A stretch of DNA of 64,000 nt from Salinimicrobium catena (GCF_900102915.1 NZ_FNGG01000002.1:523097-587096); one strand, 5' to 3'; positions 7,883 to 17,074 are shown, counted from the first letter of the stretch. Notes: generated by a model from the sequence alone, not told the origin. Translations and numbers: made by a program.

Positions 7883-8200
7883 CTATCGTTTTACTATCCC
7901 CACCACTTCGCCAGATTCACAATTCACCCTCAAAAGCTCGCTGCTTCCTACTCCATACTTGCCCTTAGGTACCTCATAATCGGCCATAGGCCAGGAAGCT
8001 CTTAAAAAGCTGATCTTTGTCCCGTCTCTCGGGTCGATCAACGGACTTTTACAGACCTTTTCCCCTGGAACTGCAGCCGGGTTTTCAAAATAAGCCGGAA
8101 TATCTGTGGCATCTCTCATCACTTCCTGTGAGTTAAAGGAGTTACTGGTAGTTCCGCAGCCTACCAGCAGCACGAAGAGCACTAAAATAATTGATCTCAT
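7883..8200 (-). CDS. Small hypothetical lipoprotein
   Basis: 105 residues with a short hydrophobic leader and the lipobox LLVGC (Cys15), so it should be an inner- or outer-membrane lipoprotein. The mature part is about 90 residues, holds two further Cys (around residues 49 and 94) that could form a disulfide, and contains the segment PRDGTKISFLRAS. I do not recognise a family. It lies 30 bases downstream of the larger lipoprotein gene on the same strand, so the two may be co-transcribed. Confidence 0.65.
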   Translation of the reverse strand: MRSIILVLFVLLVGCGTTSNSFNSQEVMRDATDIPAYFENPAAVPGEKVCKSPLIDPRDGTKISFLRASWPMADYEVPKGKYGVGSSELLRVNCESGEVVGIVKR

Positions 8201-8230
8201 AAGGTTGGTGGTTAGTTACATGATTTTCTT

Positions 8231-9748
8231 TTAATCAAAATTTACGAATAAATTTCCTTTGAATCTTACATAGTAAGGTGCAGATATTTCCTCAGGCATT
8301 TGAAATTTAAAAACACTATAAGCTCCACTAACTCCTTCACCAGGAACAATTTGAACAGGGTGTATTTTTTTACAAAAACTTTCAGAATCTAAATCATCTC
8401 TTATCTCAAGTACATGATCTTCGAGATATCTTCCTGCATCAATAAATACTTCCACCGTCAGCTCATTTGGCCCGGTCGTTTTTGCGTAAATACTTCCAAC
8501 AGTCAACTCCTTATGCAAAAACTCGACACTTCCAATAAAGTAGCTTGTGCTCTCAAACTGGATAAAATCATCTGTACCATTCATCGCTACTGCCAAATGA
8601 TCCTCCTCGTCTGTCTTTATTTTGCAGGGATCTGTACAAACATCCCCGAAGTAATCCACACCTCCTTGTGAAGGATTATACTGGTAAGGACAATTATCTT
8701 CAATATTCACGATCCCGTCCCCATCTGTATCAAGGTTTGGATCTACGCCATTGCCGTTTTCTTCAAATAATTGGGGAGAGTCTTCCATTCCGCAATTTCC
8801 TTCCCTAAAATGGTAATAATTGAGGGTATTACCTTCTGTAAAAAGATCCTTAACATCTTCATCTGTAAAAACTCCTTTTCTAATTACGGCCTCTTCGCTT
8901 TCGTAATCAAAAACCAGCAGTTTCAATTCAAGATAATATTCATCTGTTCCTTCCCTGTCCGGCAATACAAAGCATAACGGTTCCGCAGAGGTTTCAGATT
9001 CATCTTCAAAATCGGTAATTATTATACTGTTTTCTACATCTGTATAAAAGTTCGCTCCTTTAGGATCATCGGGATTGCCGCTATAGTCCCAAATGCTTAC
9101 ACTATACCTTGCCGCTTCGGCATGTCTACCGTTCTCCAGGCAATAATTTCCGAAAATGCAGAACTCTATAGCCTCTGTACCTTCTAGTTGAAAGAAACTA
9201 TATCCATATTGATTAACAAAACGATCATCAAAACTAAGAACATCTACTTCAACATATTTTTTCACCCCCGCACCAAGATTAATGGTCAATGGTAAGGGAG
9301 TGTCTACAAATTTGCCAAAACCCGTGGAATTGTTATCTAAAGGAGCTGTCCAGATCATATTTCCCTCCCCGTCAAAAACCTGAAAATAATCCAGCGTATA
9401 GGTGCCTGGTTCTAATTCAAGTTCAGATGATTCTTCAGTGAATATTTCACCAGCTCCATTTATATTATTTTGTAAAAGTGCTATTTGATAGGGGGAATCA
9501 ATGGTACCAACCACCGGGAGGCCATCCCTTGAGAGAACGAGTTCTGCAAAAGCAGCATCTGCATCACTGCAGGAAGGTATATTAGAAGTAGCTTGTTTAT
9601 CTTCGGAAGTGTTTAAAACAAAATCCTCTAAGAATATTCCGAAGGAAAGGGAAGAACGGCTATTTCCTTTGATCGAACTATCATCAGAACTACAGCCGGC
9701 AAGAAGGAACAACAAAATAAAGACCGGGATAATGCTACACTTTTTCAT
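8231..9748 (-). CDS. Lipoprotein with thrombospondin type 3 repeat
   Basis: 505 residues with a lipobox LLAGC (Cys19) and a Ser/Asp-rich linker. At roughly residues 340-375 is a calcium-binding thrombospondin type 3 segment: DTDGDGIVNIEDNCPYQYNP, then a second Cys-containing part ending FGDVC. The rest is beta-rich with many acidic residues and several Cys, typical of surface-exposed Bacteroidota lipoproteins. No enzyme motif is seen. It probably has an adhesive or structural role at the outer membrane, with calcium rigidifying the TSP3 segment. It is the upstream member of a two-lipoprotein unit. Confidence 0.75.
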   Translation of the reverse strand: MKKCSIIPVFILLFLLAGCSSDDSSIKGNSRSSLSFGIFLEDFVLNTSEDKQATSNIPSCSDADAAFAELVLSRDGLPVVGTIDSPYQIALLQNNINGAGEIFTEESSELELEPGTYTLDYFQVFDGEGNMIWTAPLDNNSTGFGKFVDTPLPLTINLGAGVKKYVEVDVLSFDDRFVNQYGYSFFQLEGTEAIEFCIFGNYCLENGRHAEAARYSVSIWDYSGNPDDPKGANFYTDVENSIIITDFEDESETSAEPLCFVLPDREGTDEYYLELKLLVFDYESEEAVIRKGVFTDEDVKDLFTEGNTLNYYHFREGNCGMEDSPQLFEENGNGVDPNLDTDGDGIVNIEDNCPYQYNPSQGGVDYFGDVCTDPCKIKTDEEDHLAVAMNGTDDFIQFESTSYFIGSVEFLHKELTVGSIYAKTTGPNELTVEVFIDAGRYLEDHVLEIRDDLDSESFCKKIHPVQIVPGEGVSGAYSVFKFQMPEEISAPYYVRFKGNLFVNFD

Positions 9749-9896
9749 AACAGATCAGTTGTATGGTTTAAAAATACAGGAGGCAGCTAATGATAGCCTT
9801 TCGGGGGGAAAGTTTGGTTAGTGTAGGATCTCCTAATATAAAAATCGCTTAACTGAAGAACAATAAGTGAAAACCCTGCTTTTTTCTTCAGAAGCA

Positions 9897-10763
9897 TCAG
9901 GATATGGCTATGATGTATAACCCTATCATGATCACAATGATTCCAATTATCCTGTTCCTGATGTTCTTTCTTTCGTTCAGAAATAGAAAGGCATATAAAA
10001 TTATAAAAACAGCACTCGACCTTTTGATAGAAATGACATAAGGAACCAGGATCAACTGAATGGCAAACATCTGGGCCAATACACTGGTGGTCTTGAAGAA
10101 TCCCACCATCAGTAACGGCCATTTTCGATTCCTTATTTGCAAACCTGGATTATTTGATTTCCTCCATAGGATAGGGATAAGATAAAACAGGATCACAAAA
10201 TCCTTGGAAAAAGCCCAGAATACCGGCGAAGTCTCCTCTACCCCAATTTTGTCAATGTTAGCCGTGATACTCCAGATAAATGCCACCAGCAACATATAGC
10301 GGGAACCCTGATTCTTCACCAGGGAAACAAAGGGCGCAAAGATCTTTTTTGGGTCTTCGCTCATGTTGGAAATATAGGTACCTATGACGATCGTGAGAAT
10401 ACCCAGTAAACCTAGAAAACTGGGGAATTCGCCTATCATGATCGGCGAGGTGATGAGCATGAACAGCGGAGTAAGGGTGATCAGCGGTAGCGTGACCGAG
10501 ATCTCAGAGCGTTTTATGGCTTTGAAGTACAGCAGGATCACACCCAGTTGTAACAGCGAACTGGCCAGAAGAGCCCAAAGGAACCGGGGGCTCATGGCTT
10601 CCAGTCCCACATACCATACCACCGGGATCAACAGCAGACTTTGCACCAGGTGCATGGAAAATGCAGCCGTATACTCATCTATATGATGAAGATTATGCTT
10701 ACTGGTAACATCTTTGAGGGCCTCTGAAATTGCCGTGCCAAAAGCCAGTAGAAATCCGAGCAT
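9897..10763 (-). CDS. EamA-family (DMT) transporter
   Basis: 288 residues with about ten hydrophobic segments in two five-helix halves, the hallmark of the drug/metabolite transporter superfamily (EamA, PF00892). The conserved GGSVLAQ-like region of the second half appears as TTSVLAQMFAIQL, and the C-terminus ends in a helix with almost no tail. These proteins export or import small metabolites. It is the last gene of a seven-gene operon that otherwise encodes sugar-active enzymes, starting 11 bases after the preceding gene, so it may move the operon's product or substrate across the inner membrane; this is inferred. Confidence 0.82.
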   Translation of the reverse strand: MLGFLLAFGTAISEALKDVTSKHNLHHIDEYTAAFSMHLVQSLLLIPVVWYVGLEAMSPRFLWALLASSLLQLGVILLYFKAIKRSEISVTLPLITLTPLFMLITSPIMIGEFPSFLGLLGILTIVIGTYISNMSEDPKKIFAPFVSLVKNQGSRYMLLVAFIWSITANIDKIGVEETSPVFWAFSKDFVILFYLIPILWRKSNNPGLQIRNRKWPLLMVGFFKTTSVLAQMFAIQLILVPYVISIKRSSAVFIILYAFLFLNERKNIRNRIIGIIVIMIGLYIIAIS

Positions 10764-10774
10764 CTCATCATTTT

Positions 10775-11152
10775 TTAAGGTTCAGCCGGGAAGGCCATCG
10801 AGCCCATATGGGCAGTTTCTTTGGAACCGGAGTCCAGTCTGCTGAATTGCACCACAACAGGCACATTGCTTCTAATGTAGCAGGAATAATTTCTTTCCAG
10901 ACGCATAGCCACAGGATCTATAAGATCATTGAACCGCACTTTTCGAAGCCTTTTCGGTTTGACTTCAATTTCATAAACTTCGGAAGGCTGCTCTTCTTCA
11001 TAAAAAATGAACAATTCTATTTCTGCTGCCTCTTCAGAAGTATTTAAAATGGCAATTTTATCGTGGCTTACAAAATCAGGTTCCTTTCCCGTGCTTCGGA
11101 AGGGGATCCGGCCGGCCGAAAAAGCCCAGTCCAGTTTACCGTAGGTTTTCAT
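10775..11152 (-). CDS. ASRT-family (PF07100) small protein, copy 1
   Basis: 125 residues starting MKTYGKLDW; the ATG at 11152 overlaps the TGA of the lactone oxidase (ATGA), and its paralogue starts the same way, which decides the start. The family is named after the Anabaena sensory rhodopsin transducer, a small tetrameric beta-sandwich protein; members without rhodopsin have been proposed to bind sugars or other small molecules. Shared blocks with copy 2 are ILNTS, FNDL-DP, VPVVVQ and RLDS. No rhodopsin gene is in the window. A ligand-binding or sugar-handling role inside this operon is inferred. Confidence 0.8.
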   Translation of the reverse strand: MKTYGKLDWAFSAGRIPFRSTGKEPDFVSHDKIAILNTSEEAAEIELFIFYEEEQPSEVYEIEVKPKRLRKVRFNDLIDPVAMRLERNYSCYIRSNVPVVVQFSRLDSGSKETAHMGSMAFPAEP

Positions 11153-12342
11153 AGCGTTATGTTTAGCAGTTCCTTTAAATATGGCGTCAGGAAAACTCCT
11201 TCGGGATCTAATTTTTGACGGATCTGCTGAAAATTTTCCCACTTGGGATACAGCTCCTGAAGTTCCTTCCCTTTCATGTAATGCTTTTTGCCCCAATGTG
11301 GCCGGCCGCCATACATTTTAAAAATAGGTTCTATGGCCTTGAAATAATCTTCAAACGGCAATCCCGCATTGTGATGCAGCGAAATGGTCACAGATTCGCG
11401 GTCATACATGGGGCTAATGAAAGCATCGTCTGCTTTTATGGTTCTGTAGAGCACTCTCCAGGCCACTTCCTTTCGCCATTTTTTCCGTACCTGTTCTCTT
11501 ACTTCCATAAAACATTCGGGGCCGTTCTCTTTAGGCAGGGCATATTCCATTTCGTCAAATTTGAGATGACGGGAACGTGGAAGGATCTCATGGCTATGCC
11601 CCTGCTGCTCCATTTCCAGGCTTCCGTAGGGGACCTCAGGCATTTTATGATCTTCTTCATTCATGACCCTGATCTTACAGAGATCTGTGCGCGGATACCA
11701 GTAAAAATCGAAATTGCGGTTATTATTCTGAAGCTCCTCCAGGTTCTCCAGACATTTCTCCAGTGGAATACACCACTCCTTTCTATGCAGATTATAGACT
11801 GGCTGCAGCTGAAGGCGCATCTTTAGAAACACGCCGCAGCTACCCAACGCCACCTGCAGGGCTTTTATCATTTGAGGATCTTTCATTTGAGAAACCTCTA
11901 TGATTTCCCCTTTTCCTGTGACCATTCTGGCGCCGATGAGCATGGAGGAAAGATTTTGTAAATTTTTCCCGGTACCATGAGTACCTGTGCCAATTGCGCC
12001 TGCCAGCGTCTGTATATCCACATCACCGGTGTTGTGCATGGCAAGACCATATCTAAAAAGGTCTTTGCCGGCTTCTTTTACGGTCATACCTGCAGGCACC
12101 GTAGCCTGTGCCGTTTCCCGATCTGGTGACTCTACACCGCGAAAATGCTTTAAAGACAACAGGAAATCTTCGGTCTTTACCAGGGGCGATGAGGAATGTC
12201 CTGCACCCACTACCCTTACTTTTTTCCCCTGCCTGGATGCTTTCCGAATTATATCACAAACCTCTTCTTCAGACTCGGGTTCAAAGACCTTTCCGGGCTG
12301 AAAAGCCATACTTCCACTCCAGTTTTTCCAGGTCGCCTCCAT
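11149..12342 (-). CDS. FAD-linked sugar-1,4-lactone oxidase (ALO/GLO family)
   Basis: 397 residues of the vanillyl-alcohol-oxidase superfamily. The FAD-binding PCMH domain spans about residues 10-190, with VRVVGAGHSSSP (His49 is at the position used for covalent FAD in many relatives) and the signature GAIGTGTHGTG. The C-terminal half is the D-arabinono-1,4-lactone oxidase domain ending in HWGKKHY and DPEGVFLTPYL. Such enzymes oxidise aldonolactones or alditols. It is flanked on both sides by ASRT-family genes, 3 bases from the upstream one and overlapping the downstream one, so the three are surely co-translated. Substrate is not predictable, though a sugar lactone or polyol fits the GH13 neighbours. 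Confidence 0.85.
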   Translation of the reverse strand: MEATWKNWSGSMAFQPGKVFEPESEEEVCDIIRKASRQGKKVRVVGAGHSSSPLVKTEDFLLSLKHFRGVESPDRETAQATVPAGMTVKEAGKDLFRYGLAMHNTGDVDIQTLAGAIGTGTHGTGKNLQNLSSMLIGARMVTGKGEIIEVSQMKDPQMIKALQVALGSCGVFLKMRLQLQPVYNLHRKEWCIPLEKCLENLEELQNNNRNFDFYWYPRTDLCKIRVMNEEDHKMPEVPYGSLEMEQQGHSHEILPRSRHLKFDEMEYALPKENGPECFMEVREQVRKKWRKEVAWRVLYRTIKADDAFISPMYDRESVTISLHHNAGLPFEDYFKAIEPIFKMYGGRPHWGKKHYMKGKELQELYPKWENFQQIRQKLDPEGVFLTPYLKELLNITL

Positions 12343-12345
12343 AGA

Positions 12346-12717
12346 CTATTCAGAATAAGCTATAGTGCTCAACAAGGCATTTTCAGCCTGCCTTGAGTCT
12401 AGCCTGGTGTGCTGTACCACCACAGGAATGTTAGACTCGATCACACAGGCATAATCTGTACCCCTTGGAATAGGCTCCGGATCCTGCAAATCATTAAACC
12501 TGAGATGTTTGGTTCGCTGTGCCTCAACAGTAACTTTGTACGGCCCCACGGGATCTTTATCTGAATAAAAAATTGTGATCTCGATATCCGCTTTTTGATT
12601 TGAGGTATTAAGGATGCAAGCAGTTTCGTGGCTCGTGAACTCAGGTTCTGGGCCCGTTCCATATTCAGGGATATAACCTTCGGCAATGATCCAGGCTTTT
12701 TTTCCAAATGTTTTCAT
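12346..12717 (-). CDS. ASRT-family (PF07100) small protein, copy 2
   Basis: 123 residues from the ATG at 12717 (a TTG at 12735 in frame is possible but the MKTFGKK start matches copy 1). It aligns with copy 1 along the whole length: TSHETACILNTS, LRFNDLQDP, SNIPVVVQHTRLDS. The N-terminus MKTFGKKAWIIAEGYIP is close to the classical ASRT consensus, so this copy is the less diverged one. It lies 22 bases after the GH13 gene and 3 bases before the lactone oxidase gene. It was probably duplicated within this operon. Confidence 0.82.
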   Translation of the reverse strand: MKTFGKKAWIIAEGYIPEYGTGPEPEFTSHETACILNTSNQKADIEITIFYSDKDPVGPYKVTVEAQRTKHLRFNDLQDPEPIPRGTDYACVIESNIPVVVQHTRLDSRQAENALLSTIAYSE

Positions 12718-12739
12718 AGTTGTTGTTTTTTTCAAGTAT

Positions 12740-14335
12740 TTAATCCAGTTCTATCACCAGGCCCAGGTTACCCTTAACCTGCAATTCTCCTCCCAGCTCC
12801 TCTCCTTCCATTTCAGGCTGGGTGGCGATTCTCACTTTTCCTCTCCAGTTAAAATCAGGTTTGAAATTTTCTTCGGAATCACTAAGGTTCAGGACCATTA
12901 AATATTTCCTATCCTTGTACTTTCTCATGTAAGAAAGCAGGTTGTTTTCAGTGTAGACCGGAATATGATCCCCTATATGTAATGCCGGTTCGCCGTTCCG
13001 AAGGTTTATGAGCCTGCGCTGAAAATGCAGCATACTTCCTTTTTTCTCCCACTGTTCTGTCACGTTAAGCTCTTGGTAGTTCTCCATTAATGGCAGCCAG
13101 GGTTCTCCGGTGGTAAATCCGGCGTTCCTGGTATCATCCCACTGCATGGGGGTGCGTTCGGGATCACGGCTTTTACCTACTCCGGGTTCGTTCAGAGCCT
13201 GTGGATCCTTAATTTTATTCTCGGGAATGTTCACGTCTTCCATGCCCAGTTCATCTCCGTAGTAAATAGTAGGAGTTCCCCGAAGGGTTAGCAACAACAT
13301 GGCGGCGATCCTTGCCTGTTCCTTACCCACCCTGGTGGCGACCCGGGATTTGTCGTGGTTGCCCAAAACCCAGTTAGGCCAGCCTTCATCTGGCAAAGCG
13401 CCTTCGTAATCATTAATGGCCGCTTCGATCTTTTTTGCTTCCCAGGGTAATTCCAGCAACTGAAAATTAAATGGCAAATGCGCACCCTGATTGTCTTCTC
13501 CGTAATACCTTACCAGTTTGCTGATGGGTAAATAGATCTCCCCGATCAACAAGCGGTCATCGAACTCATCAACCACTTTTCTCATTTTCCGGACTATATC
13601 ATGCACTTCATCCTGATCTGTGGAATATGCCGGAATATGACGGCTGTATGAGTTCATTTTCTCATTATAATCGGGGTTAGGCGGATTATCACGTAGCTTT
13701 TCATCTTTGATCATATGCCACATCACATCTACTCTAAAACCATCCACTCCTTTCTTCAGCCAAAAGCGCATTGCATCAAAAATGGCTTTTTGAACTTCAG
13801 GATTACGCCAGTTCAGGTCGGGTTGCTCTTTGAGAAAGGCATGATAATAATACTGTCCTGTTTGTTCATCGTATTCCCACGCACTGCCACCAAATACGCT
13901 AAGCCAGTTATTGGGAGGACCACCGTCTGGAGCAGGATCTTTCCAAATATACCAGTCTCTCTTCGGATCATCTTTCGACCTCCTGGATTCCCTGAACCAT
14001 TGATGTTCATTGGAGGAGTGATTAGGAACCAGGTCCAGGATGAGTTTCATATTCCTGTTATGGATCTCCTTTGTCAAAAGGTCAAAATCCTGCATGGTAC
14101 CGAACATGGAATGTATTCCGGTGTAATCGCTTACATCATACCCAAAATCGGCCATGGGAGACGGAAAAATGGGAGAGATCCACACACCCTTAATTCCCAG
14201 ATCCTTTAAATAATCCAGTTTACTGATGATCCCGTTTAGATCCCCAATCCCATCCCCGTCACTGTCCATAAAAGAACGGGGATAGACCTGGTAAATAATA
14301 TCTTTTTGCCACCACAAATATTCCTTTTCTTTCAT
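12740..14335 (-). CDS. GH13 alpha-glucosidase
   Basis: 531 residues of the oligo-1,6-glucosidase/alpha-glucosidase branch of GH13. The four conserved regions are present: DLVPNHSS (region I), GFRVDVMWH with the nucleophile Asp (II), LIGEIYLP with the acid/base Glu (III) and VLGNHDKSR with the transition-state Asp (IV). The calcium-like loop DSDGDGIGD near residue 25 and a C-terminal beta domain complete the usual architecture. There is no signal peptide, so it is a cytosolic enzyme hydrolysing short alpha-glucosides such as maltose, isomaltose or sucrose-like disaccharides. Its ATG overlaps the upstream TGA-type junction by four bases. Confidence 0.9.
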   Translation of the reverse strand: MKEKEYLWWQKDIIYQVYPRSFMDSDGDGIGDLNGIISKLDYLKDLGIKGVWISPIFPSPMADFGYDVSDYTGIHSMFGTMQDFDLLTKEIHNRNMKLILDLVPNHSSNEHQWFRESRRSKDDPKRDWYIWKDPAPDGGPPNNWLSVFGGSAWEYDEQTGQYYYHAFLKEQPDLNWRNPEVQKAIFDAMRFWLKKGVDGFRVDVMWHMIKDEKLRDNPPNPDYNEKMNSYSRHIPAYSTDQDEVHDIVRKMRKVVDEFDDRLLIGEIYLPISKLVRYYGEDNQGAHLPFNFQLLELPWEAKKIEAAINDYEGALPDEGWPNWVLGNHDKSRVATRVGKEQARIAAMLLLTLRGTPTIYYGDELGMEDVNIPENKIKDPQALNEPGVGKSRDPERTPMQWDDTRNAGFTTGEPWLPLMENYQELNVTEQWEKKGSMLHFQRRLINLRNGEPALHIGDHIPVYTENNLLSYMRKYKDRKYLMVLNLSDSEENFKPDFNWRGKVRIATQPEMEGEELGGELQVKGNLGLVIELD

Positions 14336-15975
14336 AAGTACATTTTTCTTTTGTGCAACCAGCGGTAGCCGTATGGGGTAAGGGTAATTTCTCCTTTTTC
14401 AGGATCGAAAGGATCATACCTCATGTTTCCGAAGATATCTATGATATTCTTGAGATCCTTCTCTCCTTCCAGCTGAAATTCTACGGTCATTTCCTTGTCT
14501 GAAAAATTGTGAAAGGCTATTCCTATTCCTTTATCAGACTTGGTAAAGTAGCCCAGAACTTTAGGATTAGCGGTATCAATAATTCGACACCTGCCCCACC
14601 CAAACTCCGGAAATTCCTTCCGGTAATCAATAGCCTTTGAGATCCAGTTGAGAAAAGAATCGGGATCCCTGTGCTGGTCGCTTACATTTACTTTTTCATA
14701 CCCAAATTCTCCACCTGAGATCACATTCCTAATAAGCTTCGCTTTAGGAGCATTTGAAAATCCGCCGTTCTTTTCACTTGACCACTGCATAACAGTTCTA
14801 ACACTGGAGCGGCCTTCCATGGAAAGGTCCTCACCCATACCTATTTCCTCACCGTATCTCAATACGGGAGTACCCGGGAGGGTAAAAAGAAGGCTGTGCG
14901 CGAGCTCCATTTTTTTGCGATCATTTCCCAGTATGGAAGCCAGTCTTCTCCTGATTCCCCTTCCAAAAATTCGCATGTTTTCCTTGGGAGCGAAGGCTTT
15001 AAAAACCTCTTCCCTTTCATTCTTCTTTAGTTTGTCTAAATTTAATTCATCGTGATTTCTAAGGAAAATGGCCAGCTGTTCTTTTTCAGTAATGCTTTCG
15101 GGCATTCTCTCCATAGCTTTGGCCAAAGGAGTGGCTTCTTCACGGGCAAATGCCAGATAGATAAAATTATTAACGTAAAAATTGAAGAGCATGTGCATCT
15201 GGTCTTCATTTCCTAGAAATTTATTATAGTCATTCGGGTCAAGGTCTACCTCTGCCAGAAGAATGGCATCGGGTTTTTGAGTTTCCACGAATTCTCTGAA
15301 ATTTCTAAAGATCTCGTGCGGATCACCATCAAAATCCATTCGTCCTTTTTCCTTGAACATGTGCGGGGCCGCATCTATTCGAAAACCTGATACACCCAGC
15401 TTTAACCAGAAATGCATGATCCTGAAGATCTCCTTTTGCACATCGGGATTGGATAGATTTAGATCTGGCTGATGCGGGTAAAAGGAGTGGTAATAATAGG
15501 CTTTAGCCTTACGGTCATACTTCCAGCTGGACCCGCTTTCCCCGTCACCGGCCATCATATTGGGCTCCGGATCTTCGGGCTTTTCGTCTACCCATATATA
15601 GTAATCCCGGTATCTGGATTTTTTGTCCTTTCGGGCCTCCTGGAACCAGAAGTGTTCGATAGAAGTATGGTTCACAGAAAGGTCGATGATCACTCGCATC
15701 CCTTCTTCCTCGGCAGCATCCAAAAGCTGTGCAAAATGTCCCAGATCACCCAGCCGCGGATCGATCTTATAGTAATCCCGAACATCATATCCATTGTCCC
15801 GGTTGGGGGTGTCAAAAATAGGCAATAACCAGAGGCAGGTCACTCCAAGGCTGGAAAGATAGGAAAGACCGTTCCTGAGCCCTTCAAAATCTCCCGTACC
15901 ATCATCATTGGAGTCTTTAAAAGTCTCCACATCGAGGGAATAAAAGATCGCATTTTTGTACCAGAACTTGTTCAT
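14332..15975 (-). CDS. GH13 trehalose synthase-like enzyme
   Basis: 547 residues of GH13. Regions: DLSVNHTS (I), GFRIDAAPHMF (II, nucleophile Asp), LLAEVDLDP (III, acid/base Glu) and IFLRNHDELNLDKL (IV). The LRNHDEL signature and the long insertion around the active site are as in trehalose synthase (TreS, maltose to trehalose isomerase) and its close relatives; the maltokinase domain fused in some TreS proteins is absent. It is cytosolic, without a signal peptide. Its gene begins 6 bases after the LLM gene and is coupled by a 4-base overlap to the GH13 alpha-glucosidase. TreS activity is likely but a glucosyltransferase or sucrose-type specificity cannot be excluded. Confidence 0.75.
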   Translation of the reverse strand: MNKFWYKNAIFYSLDVETFKDSNDDGTGDFEGLRNGLSYLSSLGVTCLWLLPIFDTPNRDNGYDVRDYYKIDPRLGDLGHFAQLLDAAEEEGMRVIIDLSVNHTSIEHFWFQEARKDKKSRYRDYYIWVDEKPEDPEPNMMAGDGESGSSWKYDRKAKAYYYHSFYPHQPDLNLSNPDVQKEIFRIMHFWLKLGVSGFRIDAAPHMFKEKGRMDFDGDPHEIFRNFREFVETQKPDAILLAEVDLDPNDYNKFLGNEDQMHMLFNFYVNNFIYLAFAREEATPLAKAMERMPESITEKEQLAIFLRNHDELNLDKLKKNEREEVFKAFAPKENMRIFGRGIRRRLASILGNDRKKMELAHSLLFTLPGTPVLRYGEEIGMGEDLSMEGRSSVRTVMQWSSEKNGGFSNAPKAKLIRNVISGGEFGYEKVNVSDQHRDPDSFLNWISKAIDYRKEFPEFGWGRCRIIDTANPKVLGYFTKSDKGIGIAFHNFSDKEMTVEFQLEGEKDLKNIIDIFGNMRYDPFDPEKGEITLTPYGYRWLHKRKMYL

Positions 15976-15981
15976 AGGAGA

Positions 15982-16941
15982 TCAATTATTTAAAGAAGGT
16001 AAAACCTCTTTTCCGAAGAACCTTATGTAATCCTCCTGCCCGTTATTGACATTATGAATGATGATCTTTTCAAACCCCAGATCTTTATAAGCTTTTATTT
16101 TTTCAATAAAATAAGAAGCCTCATTGCTGATCAACACGTGCTTTTCAAGATCCTCTGGCCTTACCTTTTCTCCCAGGGCATCGAACTGTTCAGGATTATT
16201 GATCTCAGAAATTAATTTACTGGGAAAGATGTTGTTCTTCCACTGTTCCCAGGCCCCTTGCAATGCCTCTTCTTTAGAGGCGGCATAAGAGATCTGCACT
16301 TTTAGGGCCATTGGTTTATCGTCTCCCTTTCCCCCTCTAAAAGCCCGTACCATTTTTTCAAGATCTTCCAGGGGTTTTGAGATGGTGATGAGTCCGTCTG
16401 CCCAGGAGGAAAGCCATCGGGCAGTCTTTTCTGTAATGGCCGCTCCATATACGGTGGGCACGGTTTTAGGCGGAGTGAATAATTTGGCTTTTTCCACTTT
16501 TATGATCCCGTGATGGGTAGTGTACTCTCCCGTCCATAACTGCCGCATAACGTCCACCGATTCTTTAAGACGGGCATTACGAATATCTTTTGAAGGCCAT
16601 TTCTCGCCGGTTATATTCTCATTAAGTGCCTGCCCGCTACCCGAGCAGAGAAAGAACCTTCCAGGAAACATTTCATCCAGGGTAGCCACTGCCTGCGCTA
16701 TTATCGCAGGATGATACCTCTGCCCTGGGGCGTTCACAATACCGAATTCCAGGGAAGTAGCATGCATGGCAGCGCCAAGCCAACTCCAGGCAAAGCCGCT
16801 TTCTCCCTGTAGATTGCTCCAGGGATGAAAATGATCTGAAGAAAGTACTGCTTCAAAGCCGGCCTGTTCGGCTTGCTGCACCAGGTTTAAAAGCTGACTT
16901 GGCGGAAATTGTTCGTGTGATGCGTGAAATCCTATTTTCAT
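15982..16941 (-). CDS. LLM-class flavin-dependent oxidoreductase (TIGR03885-like)
   Basis: 319 residues with the luciferase-like monooxygenase TIM barrel: an SSDHFHPW segment near residue 35, GSGQALNE near 105 and the ADGLIT strand near 190. It resembles the F420-dependent glucose-6-phosphate dehydrogenase-like subfamily, but Flavobacteriia generally lack F420 and the TIGR03885 group is thought to use FMN. It is the first gene of a seven-gene operon; the next starts 6 bases later. Oxidation of a sugar or lactone that feeds the other enzymes is plausible, but no substrate evidence is present. Confidence 0.82.
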   Translation of the reverse strand: MKIGFHASHEQFPPSQLLNLVQQAEQAGFEAVLSSDHFHPWSNLQGESGFAWSWLGAAMHATSLEFGIVNAPGQRYHPAIIAQAVATLDEMFPGRFFLCSGSGQALNENITGEKWPSKDIRNARLKESVDVMRQLWTGEYTTHHGIIKVEKAKLFTPPKTVPTVYGAAITEKTARWLSSWADGLITISKPLEDLEKMVRAFRGGKGDDKPMALKVQISYAASKEEALQGAWEQWKNNIFPSKLISEINNPEQFDALGEKVRPEDLEKHVLISNEASYFIEKIKAYKDLGFEKIIIHNVNNGQEDYIRFFGKEVLPSLNN

Positions 16942-17074
16942 TAAAATGAAATGTTTAGTTGGTCATTTTAGGAGCTATTCTTCTAAATTATAAAGGATTA
17001 AAGGATTGGAATGGATTTGTCATATTAAAAAAAAGATAAAATCTTGATACTCAATTCAACTGCAGTAAGAAATC

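Noticed and set aside
10775-12717. Rhodopsin signalling pair for the ASRT genes
   Set aside because: No seven-helix rhodopsin gene occurs in the window; neighbours are sugar enzymes.
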